Notes: a model not told the origin generated them from the letters alone. A stretch of DNA of 13,984 bases from Nitrososphaeria archaeon (GCA_014361085.1 JACIWG010000027.1:1-13984); one strand, 5' to 3'. Positions 1-7,078 are shown, counted from the stretch's first letter. Made by a program: numbers and translations.

Positions 1-282
1 TATCTTCAATATTATTTCACCACATACTTTTAGGTTGCTTGAAAGCAGTAGGTCGTATGTTTGGTTCACGCTCCCCTCAAGAGAATTTTCTACTGGTACG
101 ACACCATATTCTGTTTCACCACTTTCAACGCTTTCGAACACTTCATCTAGGTCCATTAAAGGCTTCACCTCCACCATGTTTCCAAAGAAGTTTAGAACAG
201 CTTCCTCACTGTATGCACCCCTTTCACCTTGAAAGGAAACACTTATCCTATCTGTTCTGATAGAATTTTTTACTTTACTCAT
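1..282 (-). CDS. pheA: Prephenate dehydratase, N-terminal part (runs off left edge)
   Basis: This is the first 94 codons of a gene whose 3' end lies outside the window. Prephenate dehydratase converts prephenate to phenylpyruvate, the step that commits chorismate to phenylalanine. The translation shows the family's periplasmic-binding-protein-like fold motifs in order: VSFQGERGAYSEEA at about residues 15-28, then GVVPVENSLEGSV at 60-72, followed by TYDLLL. There is no chorismate mutase domain in front, so this is a stand-alone dehydratase at its N-terminus; a C-terminal ACT domain is usual but cannot be seen here. The ATG overlaps the end of leuD by 8 bases (ATGAGTAA), and I see no Shine-Dalgarno sequence, so translation probably depends on leuD. 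It is the only aromatic gene seen on the branched-chain strand. Identity is clear; only the full length is unknown. Confidence 0.93.
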   Translation of the reverse strand, partial: MSKVKNSIRTDRISVSFQGERGAYSEEAVLNFFGNMVEVKPLMDLDEVFESVESGETEYGVVPVENSLEGSVNQTYDLLLSSNLKVCGEIILKI

Positions 283-778
283 TTTTAATACGCTTTTTTA
301 GAAGATTTAGCAGACCACCTTCTTCCAGTATTTCGATAATAAACTTTGGAAGAGGCTGTGCTCTAACAATAGTTCCCCTGCTAACGTTCCTTATTGTCCC
401 AATTTCAAGATATACTTCAAGTACATCATTTTCTCCAATTTCATCGAATGCTTGCTCGCATTCGAGTACGGGTAAGCCTATGTTTACAGCGTTCCTGTAA
501 AATATTCTTGCAAACGATTTTGCTATAACACATTTTATGCCAGCATACTTTAGCGCTAGGGGGGCCTGTTCCCTGCTTGAGCCGCAGCCAAAGTTTTTTC
601 CAGCAACAATTATACCGTCTTCACACTTTTTAGTAAAATTGGGATCCAGTCCCTCCATTGCATGCTTAGCCATTTCTTTTGGGTCGGTTAGTGTCAAAAA
701 TTTTCCAGGAATTATGAGGTCAGTGTTTATGTCATCACCATATTTTAGAGCATGTCCAGTTACCTTCAAAATTTTCAT
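275..778 (-). CDS. leuD: 3-Isopropylmalate dehydratase, small subunit
   Basis: Small (swivel-domain) subunit of isopropylmalate isomerase, the aconitase-family enzyme that converts 2- to 3-isopropylmalate in leucine synthesis. It works as a complex with the LeuC subunit encoded just upstream. The 167-residue length matches archaeal-type small subunits. Visible motifs are YGDDINTDLIIPG (13-25), GCGSSREQ (64-71) and AKSFARIFYRNA (86-97). The substrate-specificity loop reads GKFLTLTD: Thr-Leu stands where archaeal homoaconitase small subunits carry Arg-Thr, so a homocitrate-type substrate looks unlikely. The annotated ATG overlaps the leuC stop (ATGA) with GGAGG directly against it; a TTG three codons in would have better spacing (9 bases) and a more typical family start, so the start is uncertain by three residues. 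The same LeuCD pair may also act in a citramalate route to isoleucine; the sequence cannot decide this. Confidence 0.93.
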   Translation of the reverse strand: MKILKVTGHALKYGDDINTDLIIPGKFLTLTDPKEMAKHAMEGLDPNFTKKCEDGIIVAGKNFGCGSSREQAPLALKYAGIKCVIAKSFARIFYRNAVNIGLPVLECEQAFDEIGENDVLEVYLEIGTIRNVSRGTIVRAQPLPKFIIEILEEGGLLNLLKKRIKNE

Positions 779-2049
779 CCTCCAGAGAATGATGTTGGGT
801 CAACAATCTTACCTTCTATGGCTGAAGCTGCAGCTGTCGCTGGAGAGGCGAGATAGACCTTCGATTTTGGGCTGCCCATTCTTCCAACAAAGTTTCTGTT
901 TGTTGTACTGAGGCAAACTTCTCCCGATGCTAGAACACCTATGTGTCCTCCATAGCATGCGCCGCATGTTGGGTTTGCTACAACAGCACCTGACATTATG
1001 AATGTTTCGATAAGGCCTTCCTTTAATGCTGAAAGGTAAATTTCCTGTGATGCTGGAACAATAACAAGCCTCGTCCTTTCATTAACCCTTTTACCCTTTA
1101 AAATTTTTGCTACAATACGGAGGTCTTCTAGTCTACCATTTGTGCATGAGCCTATGTAAACTTGATCAACTTCTACGCCTTCAACTTCTTGAACTGGTTT
1201 AACATTCGAAACTGAGTTTGGGCAGGCTACGAGTGGAGTTAGGCTGCTGGCATCCACTTCTAGCGTTCTTTCATAGACTGATTCTTTGTCGCTCTCATAT
1301 AGGGTGGGGTTGCCTTCTATTCTACCATTTAAGTATGATATTGTTTTCTCGTCAGCTGCAACAATGCCTGCCTTTGCACCGACTTCAACAACCATGTTAC
1401 ATAATGTTAGTCTACCGTCTATGCTCATGTTTTCGATTGCTGGACCACAAAATTCTATACCCATATAGTTTGCGCCATCTTCACCTAGAGTTTGTGCAAT
1501 CTTTAGAAAAAGGTCTTTTGCTGTAACATATTCTCTGAAGTTGCCGAAAACATTTACTTTAATAGCCTTTGGAACCCTAAACCACAGTCTTCCATTAATA
1601 AAAACTGATGCCATTTCAGTTGAACCTATTCCTGTTGCAAAGGCTCCAAGAGCACCATATGTGCATGTGTGAGAGTCTGCTCCGACTATCACGTTTCCTG
1701 GGAGGACATGTCCTTTTTCAACCATAATCTGGTGTGCAATACCTCCTCTTCCAACATCATAGAATGCTTTTATTTCATGCCTTCTAGCAAATTCTCTTAC
1801 TATCTTATGCAATTCTGCAGCTTCAACAGTTGCAGCTGGAATAGTGTGGTCTATAACTATCACAATCTTATTTCTGTCCCAAACATTTTTTGCACCAACT
1901 TCATTGAAATATTTTATTGTAAGGTGGCCTGTTATCTCGTTAACCATTGCACAGTCTATTCTTGCTTCAACTATTTCTCCTGGTACAACTTCTTTTCTAT
2001 CTGAGGCTTTAGCGAGAATCTTTTCTATCAAATTCATTTTAGACACCAT
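775..2049 (-). CDS. leuC: 3-Isopropylmalate dehydratase, large subunit
   Basis: Large subunit of isopropylmalate isomerase, carrying the [4Fe-4S] cluster; partner of LeuD, whose ATG overlaps this stop by 4 bases. The 424 residues match the archaeal large-subunit length. Motifs include the VGADSHTCTYGALGAF segment (122-137), GSCTNGR with cluster ligand Cys302, and PTCGACYGGHIGVL with Cys362 and Cys365, giving the three expected cysteine ligands. The C-terminal segment, with TNRNFVGRMG (383-392) and the ASPATAAASA tail, is typical. The first ATG lies 9 bases after the leuA stop; a second ATG four codons in (position 2037) gives an equally good family N-terminus. No Shine-Dalgarno sequence precedes either, unlike several neighbours, so translation may be coupled to leuA. 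Homoaconitase and citraconate hydratase belong to the same family; the context (leuA next door) favours isopropylmalate. Confidence 0.94.
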   Translation of the reverse strand: MVSKMNLIEKILAKASDRKEVVPGEIVEARIDCAMVNEITGHLTIKYFNEVGAKNVWDRNKIVIVIDHTIPAATVEAAELHKIVREFARRHEIKAFYDVGRGGIAHQIMVEKGHVLPGNVIVGADSHTCTYGALGAFATGIGSTEMASVFINGRLWFRVPKAIKVNVFGNFREYVTAKDLFLKIAQTLGEDGANYMGIEFCGPAIENMSIDGRLTLCNMVVEVGAKAGIVAADEKTISYLNGRIEGNPTLYESDKESVYERTLEVDASSLTPLVACPNSVSNVKPVQEVEGVEVDQVYIGSCTNGRLEDLRIVAKILKGKRVNERTRLVIVPASQEIYLSALKEGLIETFIMSGAVVANPTCGACYGGHIGVLASGEVCLSTTNRNFVGRMGSPKSKVYLASPATAAASAIEGKIVDPTSFSGG

Positions 2050-2058
2050 AATAAAAAC

Positions 2059-3585
2059 TTATACATTTTGGTTTAACTGACTTCTAGCATCCTTTCTTTT
2101 TCTCAAAATTTCGTTTATACCGTTTATCATTGCTTCAACACTTGCTATAACGATATCTTCTCCCGCTGATCTTGCTGACATAACATTTCCACTCCTGTCT
2201 TCAACTTTAACTATAACTTCAGCCAGTGCGTCTGAACCGCCTGTTATGGCCTCAAGCCTATACTCTTTTAGTCTAATGTTTGCCAGTGAATCTGTAACCT
2301 TCTGGATAGCTTTTACAGCTGCATCAACTGGACCCACACCCGTTTCTGCTGCAACATACTCTTTTCCTTCCAAAAGAAGTTTCACAGATGCTGTTGGAAC
2401 AACTTTGAATCCGGTCATAACTGCTAGGTCAACCAATTCTATAACCTTTTCCTCTCCACCTCTCCTTATTATTGACCTTGCTATCGCAGCCAAGTCTGTG
2501 TCCGTGACAGTCTTTCCCTTATCACCAAGCTCCTTAACCTTCGCAGTTATCTCCTTCAACTGTTCTTCTGTAGGATGGAAGCCCATGTCCTGTAGCTTCG
2601 CCATTATACCATGTGTACCTGCATGCTTTCCAGCCTGGATAAGCCTTTTTCTCCCAACAATTTCAGGTTCTATGGGCTCATATGTTAGGGGCATAGAAAG
2701 TACACCATGTGTATGTATTCCAGACTCGTGTGCGAAAGCATTTTCTCCAACGATAGCTTTGTTAGGCTGAATTATGACACCAGTAGACTGTGAAACAAGC
2801 TTTGACGTTTCATATATAAGGCGAGTGTTTATCTTCGTCTTTCTACCGTATAGGGAATGTAGGGCCATCACAACTTCCTCTAAAGCTGCATTTCCAGCAC
2901 GCTCACCTAAACCGTTTACGGTAACGTGAACCCTTCTTGCACCAGCTTCTACGGCAGCAAGAGAATTAGCTACAGCTAATCCGAAGTCGTTATGGCAATG
3001 TACACTTATCGGAACATTAACCACACTTTTTACCTCATTTATAATTTGTGATATTTTTGCAGGAGTCATCACTCCTACAGTGTCAGGTACATTAATCCTG
3101 TCAGCACCAGCATCCACTACACTTTTGTAAACTTTCTTAAGATATTCTATGTCTGATCTGGTTGCATCTTCTGCAGAAAATTCGACTTTAAGACCATGCG
3201 CTTTAGCATATTCCACACCACCTACGGCCTTTTCTAGAACCTGTTCCCTTGAAAGCTTCAACTTGTATTTTAGGTGAATATCTGAGGTCGCTATAAAGAG
3301 GTGTATGTTGCTTGCACCAGAAGAAATTACCGCGTCAATATCGTTTTTGTTTACTCTTGCTAGACCATAAACTTCAGAGTTTAAGCCTTCTCTCACAATA
3401 AGTTTAACGGCTTCAAGCTCTCCCTGTGACGCTACTGGAAATCCTGCTTCTATAGCGTCTACGCCAAGCCTATCCAACTGCCTTGCGATTTCAAGCTTTT
3501 CAAGAGGAGTTAAAGAGACGCCTGGAGTCTGCTCCCCATCCCTTAAAGTTGTGTCAAAGATTTCAACGTATTCGTCTGCAATCAT
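2059..3585 (-). CDS. leuA: 2-Isopropylmalate synthase
   Basis: Condenses acetyl-CoA with 2-oxoisovalerate to start leucine synthesis. The 508 residues contain a DRE-TIM barrel with FDTTLRDGEQTPG (10-22; catalytic Arg15), the metal-binding HCHND motif (His196, His198), NGLGERAGNAALEE (224-237) and HESGIHTHGV (286-295), followed by a C-terminal regulatory LeuA-dimer domain (about 383-500) ending near AITGGSDALAEV. That domain is where leucine feedback inhibition normally acts. Homocitrate synthase and citramalate synthase are close relatives. The EAGFPVAS segment (47-53), FIATSDIHLKYK and INVPDTVGVMTP look like archaeal LeuA rather than CimA as I remember those sequences, but substrate choice is an inference. 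The ATG overlaps the ilvC stop by 4 bases (ATGA). Its immediate product needs LeuCD, encoded next, and then LeuB, which is not in the window. Confidence 0.88.
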   Translation of the reverse strand: MIADEYVEIFDTTLRDGEQTPGVSLTPLEKLEIARQLDRLGVDAIEAGFPVASQGELEAVKLIVREGLNSEVYGLARVNKNDIDAVISSGASNIHLFIATSDIHLKYKLKLSREQVLEKAVGGVEYAKAHGLKVEFSAEDATRSDIEYLKKVYKSVVDAGADRINVPDTVGVMTPAKISQIINEVKSVVNVPISVHCHNDFGLAVANSLAAVEAGARRVHVTVNGLGERAGNAALEEVVMALHSLYGRKTKINTRLIYETSKLVSQSTGVIIQPNKAIVGENAFAHESGIHTHGVLSMPLTYEPIEPEIVGRKRLIQAGKHAGTHGIMAKLQDMGFHPTEEQLKEITAKVKELGDKGKTVTDTDLAAIARSIIRRGGEEKVIELVDLAVMTGFKVVPTASVKLLLEGKEYVAAETGVGPVDAAVKAIQKVTDSLANIRLKEYRLEAITGGSDALAEVIVKVEDRSGNVMSARSAGEDIVIASVEAMINGINEILRKRKDARSQLNQNV

Positions 3586-4571
3586 TTTTCGATCCCGGCC
3601 ATCCTCCTAATAATTTTACCCACCTTTTCTATATCATATTCTGAAACTTCCTTCATCAGCTTGTTAAGCCGTTGGCGGCTTAAATCTGGTTCACCAACCC
3701 ATTCTCTAGCAAATTCGCCATCTTGAATCCTTTCCAAAACCTTTTCCATGTTCTCTTTAACATGCTCGTCTATAACCTTTGGGCCTACAGTGATACCACC
3801 ATATTTTGCTGTATCAGATATGGCGTTTAACATTCCTGTGAAACCGCTTTGGTACACTAGATCCATGATGAGCTTCATTTCATTACATACTTCAAAGTAT
3901 GCGAGTTCAGGCTGATATCCTTTTTCAACGAGTACTTTAAAGCCTGTGTTTATTAAGCTCATTAAACCTCCTACCAGTACAGCCTGTTCTCCGAAAAGGT
4001 CTGTTTCAGTTTCCTCCTTAAATGTTGTTTCGAGAACACCGGCTCTTGTGCAGCCTAAAGCCTTGCATAAAGCTAAGGCGACATGCTTACCTTGACCACT
4101 ATAATCCTGTTCTACAGCAAATAGTGCTGGAACACCGAATCCCTTTAGATACATTTCCCTCAAATTTGCTCCAGGACTCTTTGGCGCAACCATTATCACA
4201 TCAACGTTTGATGGAGGAACTATAAGCCTATAGTGTATGTTGAAACCATGTGAGAATGCAAGCGTTTTTCCAGCATCCATTGCTTCAGCAATATGCTGTT
4301 CATAAACTCGAGGCTGCTCAAGGTCTGGAATTAGAATGTGCACTATATCCCCTTCTTCAGCAGCCTTAGCTATAGTGTATGGTTTGAAGCCGTCAGCTTC
4401 AGCCCTTCTCCAGGATAGCCCATTTTCCCTCAAACCAAGAATCACTTTTACTCCAGAATCTCTTAAGTTTAGGGCTTGAGCGCGGCCTTGGCTACCATAC
4501 CCTATTATTGATACAACCTTTCCATCTAGAAACTTTAAGTCTGCATCATTATCATAGTATACTTTAGCCAA
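3582..4571 (-). CDS. ilvC: Ketol-acid reductoisomerase, class I
   Basis: Converts acetolactate or acetohydroxybutyrate to the dihydroxy acids of valine and isoleucine synthesis using NAD(P)H and Mg. Counting from TTG 4571 (329 residues), the Rossmann GYGSQG lies at 24-29 and the SHGF histidine at 108. Active-site Lys131 is in APKSPG, Asp191 and Glu195 in TDLFGEQ, Glu227 and Glu231 in YFEVCNEM, and Ser252 in ISDTAKYGG. The single short C-terminal knotted domain makes it class I. I chose TTG 4571 over the upstream GTG at 4580 because GAGGTG (4583-4578) sits 6 bases before it and family members typically begin MAKVYYD. From the GTG the gene would overlap ilvN by 8 bases; from the TTG the gap is one base. 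The cofactor loop LRENGLSWRRAE has arginines, suggestive of NADPH but not proof. Confidence 0.95.
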   Translation of the reverse strand: MAKVYYDNDADLKFLDGKVVSIIGYGSQGRAQALNLRDSGVKVILGLRENGLSWRRAEADGFKPYTIAKAAEEGDIVHILIPDLEQPRVYEQHIAEAMDAGKTLAFSHGFNIHYRLIVPPSNVDVIMVAPKSPGANLREMYLKGFGVPALFAVEQDYSGQGKHVALALCKALGCTRAGVLETTFKEETETDLFGEQAVLVGGLMSLINTGFKVLVEKGYQPELAYFEVCNEMKLIMDLVYQSGFTGMLNAISDTAKYGGITVGPKVIDEHVKENMEKVLERIQDGEFAREWVGEPDLSRQRLNKLMKEVSEYDIEKVGKIIRRMAGIEK

Positions 4572-4572
4572 T

Positions 4573-5076
4573 CTACCCACCTCTTTCTATTGCCGTTAAA
4601 CCTGTTCTAGCCATCTCCTTGATCCCTATAGATGAAGCTATTTTTAGGAAAGCGTTTATCTTTTCAGGTGTGCCTATCACTTCCACGGTCATCGTATCCT
4701 CTGCTGCATCAACAACCTTACCTTTAAAGATCTGTGCATAACTTAATATATCTGACCTTACCTTAGAATCCTTAACATGCAGTTTAATCAGTGCAAGTTC
4801 TCTTAAAATGGTGTTTCTAGGATTAAGCAAAGATATTTTTACTACATCTACTATTTTTGAAAGCTGTTTAACCAACTGTTCTACCGTAGCATTGTCTCCA
4901 TTTAAGGTTATCGTCATTCTAGAAAACTCCTTACGCTCGGTAGGCCCAACAGAAATGCTTTCAATGTTAAAGTTTCTCCTTCTAAAAAGGTTAGCGACCC
5001 TATAGAGAACACCAGGCTTATTTTCAACAAGCACTGAAACGATATGAGTTTCAAAAACACTATTTTCTACATTCAT
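4573..5076 (-). CDS. ilvN: Acetolactate synthase, regulatory (small) subunit
   Basis: Regulatory subunit that activates the IlvB catalytic subunit and usually mediates valine feedback inhibition. The N-terminal ACT domain is clear: HIVSVLVENKPGVLYRVANL followed by FNIESISVGPTE, with the remainder matching the IlvH/IlvN C-terminal domain (ending GLTAIERGG). The length, about 167 residues, is normal for the family. Two starts are possible. TTG 5085 overlaps the ilvB stop (TTGA) but sits one base from GGAGG (5091-5087). ATG 5076 is 10 bases from it and adds no overlap. I prefer the ATG. The gene lies directly between ilvB and ilvC, the standard order ilvB-ilvN-ilvC. Confidence 0.94.
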   Translation of the reverse strand: MNVENSVFETHIVSVLVENKPGVLYRVANLFRRRNFNIESISVGPTERKEFSRMTITLNGDNATVEQLVKQLSKIVDVVKISLLNPRNTILRELALIKLHVKDSKVRSDILSYAQIFKGKVVDAAEDTMTVEVIGTPEKINAFLKIASSIGIKEMARTGLTAIERGG

Positions 5077-5081
5077 AATTT

Positions 5082-6821
5082 TCAATCCTCCCTAGGAGCT
5101 TTACTAGACCTTTTGGTTAAAATGGATGATGTCTTAAGCGCGTTAAATATCATATTCTTTAAACCTTTACCGGGTGGGACCATGGGGAAGACGTCTTCTT
5201 CTGGAGAAACTGGCACGTCAATTACAGTTGTAACATCGTTTTTAAGAGCCTGTAATAGTGCATTCTTGAGTTCATCAAGAGAATTTACGCGCACACCATT
5301 AGCACCACATGCTTCGACAAGCTTGACAAAGTCTGGGTTAACCAATTTTACAGCAGAATATCTTCTATTATAGAAGAGCCTTTGCCACTGTGCCACCATA
5401 CCTAGCATGGAATTATTTAATATTAGGACTATTACGGGAATATTTTCGTTAACTGAAGTGATAAGCATGTTGGAGGTCATTATAAAGCTTCCATCTCCTG
5501 CAATATCCAGAACAGGAACATCTGGTTTCGCGACTTTAGCTCCAAGTGCTGCTGGAAAGCCGAAGCCCATTGTACCTAGGCCGCCAGACGTAATAAATGT
5601 CCTTGGCTTATAGGCTTTAAAGTATAGTGAAGCCCACATCTGATTCTGACCAACTTCTGTTGTAACAATAGTATCTGGTGGAACAATTTCCCTAACCTCC
5701 TTTAAAATTTTTGGAGGAGATAAACCATCATCTCGAGAAAAAACTTCGATACTACTGCATTCTTCTCTTATTTCCTGTATTCTTTTGAACCACAGACTAT
5801 CCTCACGCTTAACTAAACATTTGGTCAACATCTCATACATTTTAGATAACGTGATATTAGCGTCTCCAACAATTGGTACATCAACCAACCTATTTTTTCC
5901 AATTTCAGATGCATCAATGTCCACATGTATTATCTTCGCATCAGGGCAAAAGTCTGAAATATTACAGGTTGTTCTATCCGAGAACCTGCAGCCTACGGCC
6001 AATAATACATCAGCTTCAAGAATAGCCTTATTTGCTTCAGGAGAGCCATGCATTCCGACAACACCAAGCGATAACGGATGATTTTCTGGAAAACAGCCCT
6101 TACCCATCAATGTTGTAGCGACTGGAGCAAGCAAAAGTTCAGCTAAGGCTTGCAATGCTTCAGAAGCATTAGATAAAATTATACCTCCACCAGCCAATAT
6201 TATTGGCCTTTCAGCATTAACCAGTAGATCAACAGCCCTTTTAACCTGAAGAGGATGCGGAGAAACATTCGATCTAACTTTAACATGATTATCTTCAACT
6301 TCATCAACTTCATCAATTTCGACTTGAACATCTCTTGGAATATCAATTAATACTGGACCAGGTCGACCTGACGTAGCAAGCTTAAAAGCCATTTTCACAA
6401 CTTTAGGAACTTCAGCAACAGTTCTCGGTTGAAAATTGTATTTTGTTATTGAAGTAGTTATTCCTATAATATCAGCTTCCTGGAAGGCATCCTTGCCTAT
6501 CATCGTTCTCGGAACCTGTCCAGTTATAGCAACTACTGGAGAGGAATCCATGTACGCGTTAGCTATTCCAGTAACCAAGTTTGTTGCACCTGGGCCAGAA
6601 GTCGCCATACAAACACCAGGCCTTCCACTTGCTCTAGCGTAGCCGTCAGCCATATGTGCTGCAGACTGCTCATGCTTAACAAGAATATGTCTAATATTTG
6701 ATTCGTAAAGGATGTCATAGACAGGTAATATTGCACCCCCAGGTAGTCCAAAAATTACTTCAACACCCTCTTTTTGGAGGGAGTCGATGAGGGACTGAGC
6801 GCCTGAAAGTTTAGCTATCAC
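5082..6821 (-). CDS. ilvB: Acetolactate synthase, catalytic (large) subunit
   Basis: Thiamine-diphosphate and FAD enzyme that condenses two pyruvates, or pyruvate plus 2-oxobutyrate, at the first common step of valine, leucine and isoleucine synthesis. Counting from GTG 6821 (579 residues), the catalytic Glu51 is in VKHEQSAAHMADGYAR, the quinone/FAD-region residues in the middle domain include RFSDRTT, and the ThDP motif runs from GDGS (442-445) to LNNSMLGMV (468-476). All three ThDP-family domains are present. Three starts lie in a row, GTG 6827, ATG 6824 and GTG 6821. The strong site GGAGG (6831-6827) overlaps the first and is only 2 bases from the second, but 5 from the third, so I take the third. 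It is the first large gene of the branched-chain operon and is preceded by a Leu/Ile/Val-rich leader ORF in the same frame. Confidence 0.95.
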   Translation of the reverse strand: MIAKLSGAQSLIDSLQKEGVEVIFGLPGGAILPVYDILYESNIRHILVKHEQSAAHMADGYARASGRPGVCMATSGPGATNLVTGIANAYMDSSPVVAITGQVPRTMIGKDAFQEADIIGITTSITKYNFQPRTVAEVPKVVKMAFKLATSGRPGPVLIDIPRDVQVEIDEVDEVEDNHVKVRSNVSPHPLQVKRAVDLLVNAERPIILAGGGIILSNASEALQALAELLLAPVATTLMGKGCFPENHPLSLGVVGMHGSPEANKAILEADVLLAVGCRFSDRTTCNISDFCPDAKIIHVDIDASEIGKNRLVDVPIVGDANITLSKMYEMLTKCLVKREDSLWFKRIQEIREECSSIEVFSRDDGLSPPKILKEVREIVPPDTIVTTEVGQNQMWASLYFKAYKPRTFITSGGLGTMGFGFPAALGAKVAKPDVPVLDIAGDGSFIMTSNMLITSVNENIPVIVLILNNSMLGMVAQWQRLFYNRRYSAVKLVNPDFVKLVEACGANGVRVNSLDELKNALLQALKNDVTTVIDVPVSPEEDVFPMVPPGKGLKNMIFNALKTSSILTKRSSKAPRED

Positions 6822-6826
6822 CATCA

Positions 6827-6831
6827 CCTCC
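6827..6831 (-). promoter_or_regulatory. Shine-Dalgarno site of ilvB
   Basis: GGAGG, extended to GGAGGTGAT, is a near-perfect match to the anti-Shine-Dalgarno sequence. Its first G is also the last base of the TAG stop of the upstream leader ORF, so a ribosome ending the leader would sit on this site. Confidence 0.75.
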
Positions 6832-6920
6832 TAAAGGATAAGGATTATTGACAAGATACCTACATCAAGTAGGCATATAGTATATTCGGGTCCATTAACC
6901 ACTATTTCGAATGTGCTCAT
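6831..6920 (-). CDS. Putative branched-chain leader peptide (29 aa)
   Basis: A short ORF in the 5' leader of the branched-chain operon: ATG at 6920, TAG at 6833-6831. It encodes 29 residues, of which 14 are Ile, Leu or Val (6, 5 and 3). The last 13 residues read LLDVGILSIILIL and the ORF stops immediately after. The start is about 7 bases after the transcription start expected from the TATA box at 6950-6957, so it would be nearly leaderless. The stop codon shares its last base with the ilvB Shine-Dalgarno sequence. Position and composition are those of an amino-acid-sensing leader peptide like bacterial ilv/leu leaders, but I see no terminator hairpin, so any effect may instead be on translation of ilvB. 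It is in frame with ilvB, so a relic N-terminal extension is the alternative. Function is inferred only from layout and composition. Confidence 0.55.
   Translation of the reverse strand: MSTFEIVVNGPEYTICLLDVGILSIILIL
6856..6876 (-). promoter_or_regulatory. Hairpin in the branched-chain leader mRNA
   Basis: In the minus-strand transcript ATGCCTAC and GTAGGTAT can form an 8-bp stem (one G-U pair) around the 5-base loop TTGAT. It lies inside the leader ORF, about 25 bases before the ilvB Shine-Dalgarno sequence, spanning the codons for CLLDVG. No U-run follows, so it is not a simple terminator. It could slow the ribosome or be unfolded by it. It could also be a DNA operator, since the inverted repeat exists in the duplex. 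Confidence 0.45.
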
Positions 6921-6949
6921 GTGTTGGACAGTTGGATGACAATATGAGG

Positions 6950-6957
6950 TTTATAAA
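6950..6957 (-). promoter_or_regulatory. TATA box of the branched-chain operon
   Basis: TTTATAAA preceded on the minus strand by the purine-rich AATAGA, resembling an archaeal BRE/TATA element. Usual spacing (about 26-27 bases from the box centre) puts the transcription start near 6927, just before the leader ORF. The box is palindromic, so orientation comes from the genes. A direct repeat TCCAAC-TG-TCCAAC (6936-6923 on this strand) lies at the expected start site. Confidence 0.6.
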
Positions 6958-6992
6958 TCTATTGGTCAACATTATATGACTAATGATTAATT

Positions 6993-7011
6993 CATGCAAG
7001 GTTATGGCATG
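6993..7011. promoter_or_regulatory. Inverted repeat midway between the divergent TATA boxes (candidate operator)
   Basis: CATGC and GCATG flank a 9-base spacer, AAGGTTATG. The centre, 7002, coincides with the midpoint of the two proposed TATA boxes (about 49 bases to each). The spacer sequence AAGGTTATG recurs exactly at 7022-7030. An imperfect 13-bp palindrome, ATGATTAATTCAT, overlaps at 6983-6995. This clustering suggests a shared regulator-binding region; the winged-helix protein encoded next is the obvious candidate binder, by inference only. Five-base arms could occur by chance. Confidence 0.4.
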
Positions 7012-7043
7012 TTATTTTGTTAAGGTTATGTTCACCTGTCCAC

Positions 7044-7055
7044 TATATTTTTAAA
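7044..7055 (+). promoter_or_regulatory. TATA box of the aromatic operon
   Basis: TATATTTTTAAA is a good archaeal TATA-like element. Taking TTTTTAAA (7048-7055) as the core, usual spacing puts the transcription start near 7078, essentially at a GTG (7079) and an ATG (7085). This fits a leaderless or nearly leaderless transcript, mirroring the branched-chain side. No other comparable element lies closer to the first gene. Confidence 0.6.
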
Positions 7056-7078
7056 TGCCCTTTACACAACTTTTGCCG

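Noticed and set aside
1669..2004. 111-codon plus-strand ORF opposite leuC, Phe/Tyr/Ser-rich
   Set aside because: Mirror of the conserved LeuC N-terminal region; no start context or domain.
2246..2770. 174-codon plus-strand ORF opposite leuA
   Set aside because: It is antisense to a well-conserved enzyme, Ser-rich with no recognisable motif, and is a reading-frame shadow.
4572..4580. GTG 4580 as the ilvC start
   Set aside because: It lies inside the Shine-Dalgarno sequence itself; TTG 4571 has 6-base spacing and the usual MAKVYYD beginning.
6831..6833. TAG between leader ORF and ilvB read as pyrrolysine, giving a longer IlvB
   Set aside because: The frame is shared, but IlvB already begins at its family N-terminus and has a strong Shine-Dalgarno sequence right after the TAG; no PYLIS-like evidence.
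6832..7078. tRNA, small RNA gene or Rho-independent terminator in the intergenic region
   Set aside because: No cloverleaf or GC-rich stem followed by a T-run on either strand; only promoter elements, the leader ORF and short repeats are visible.
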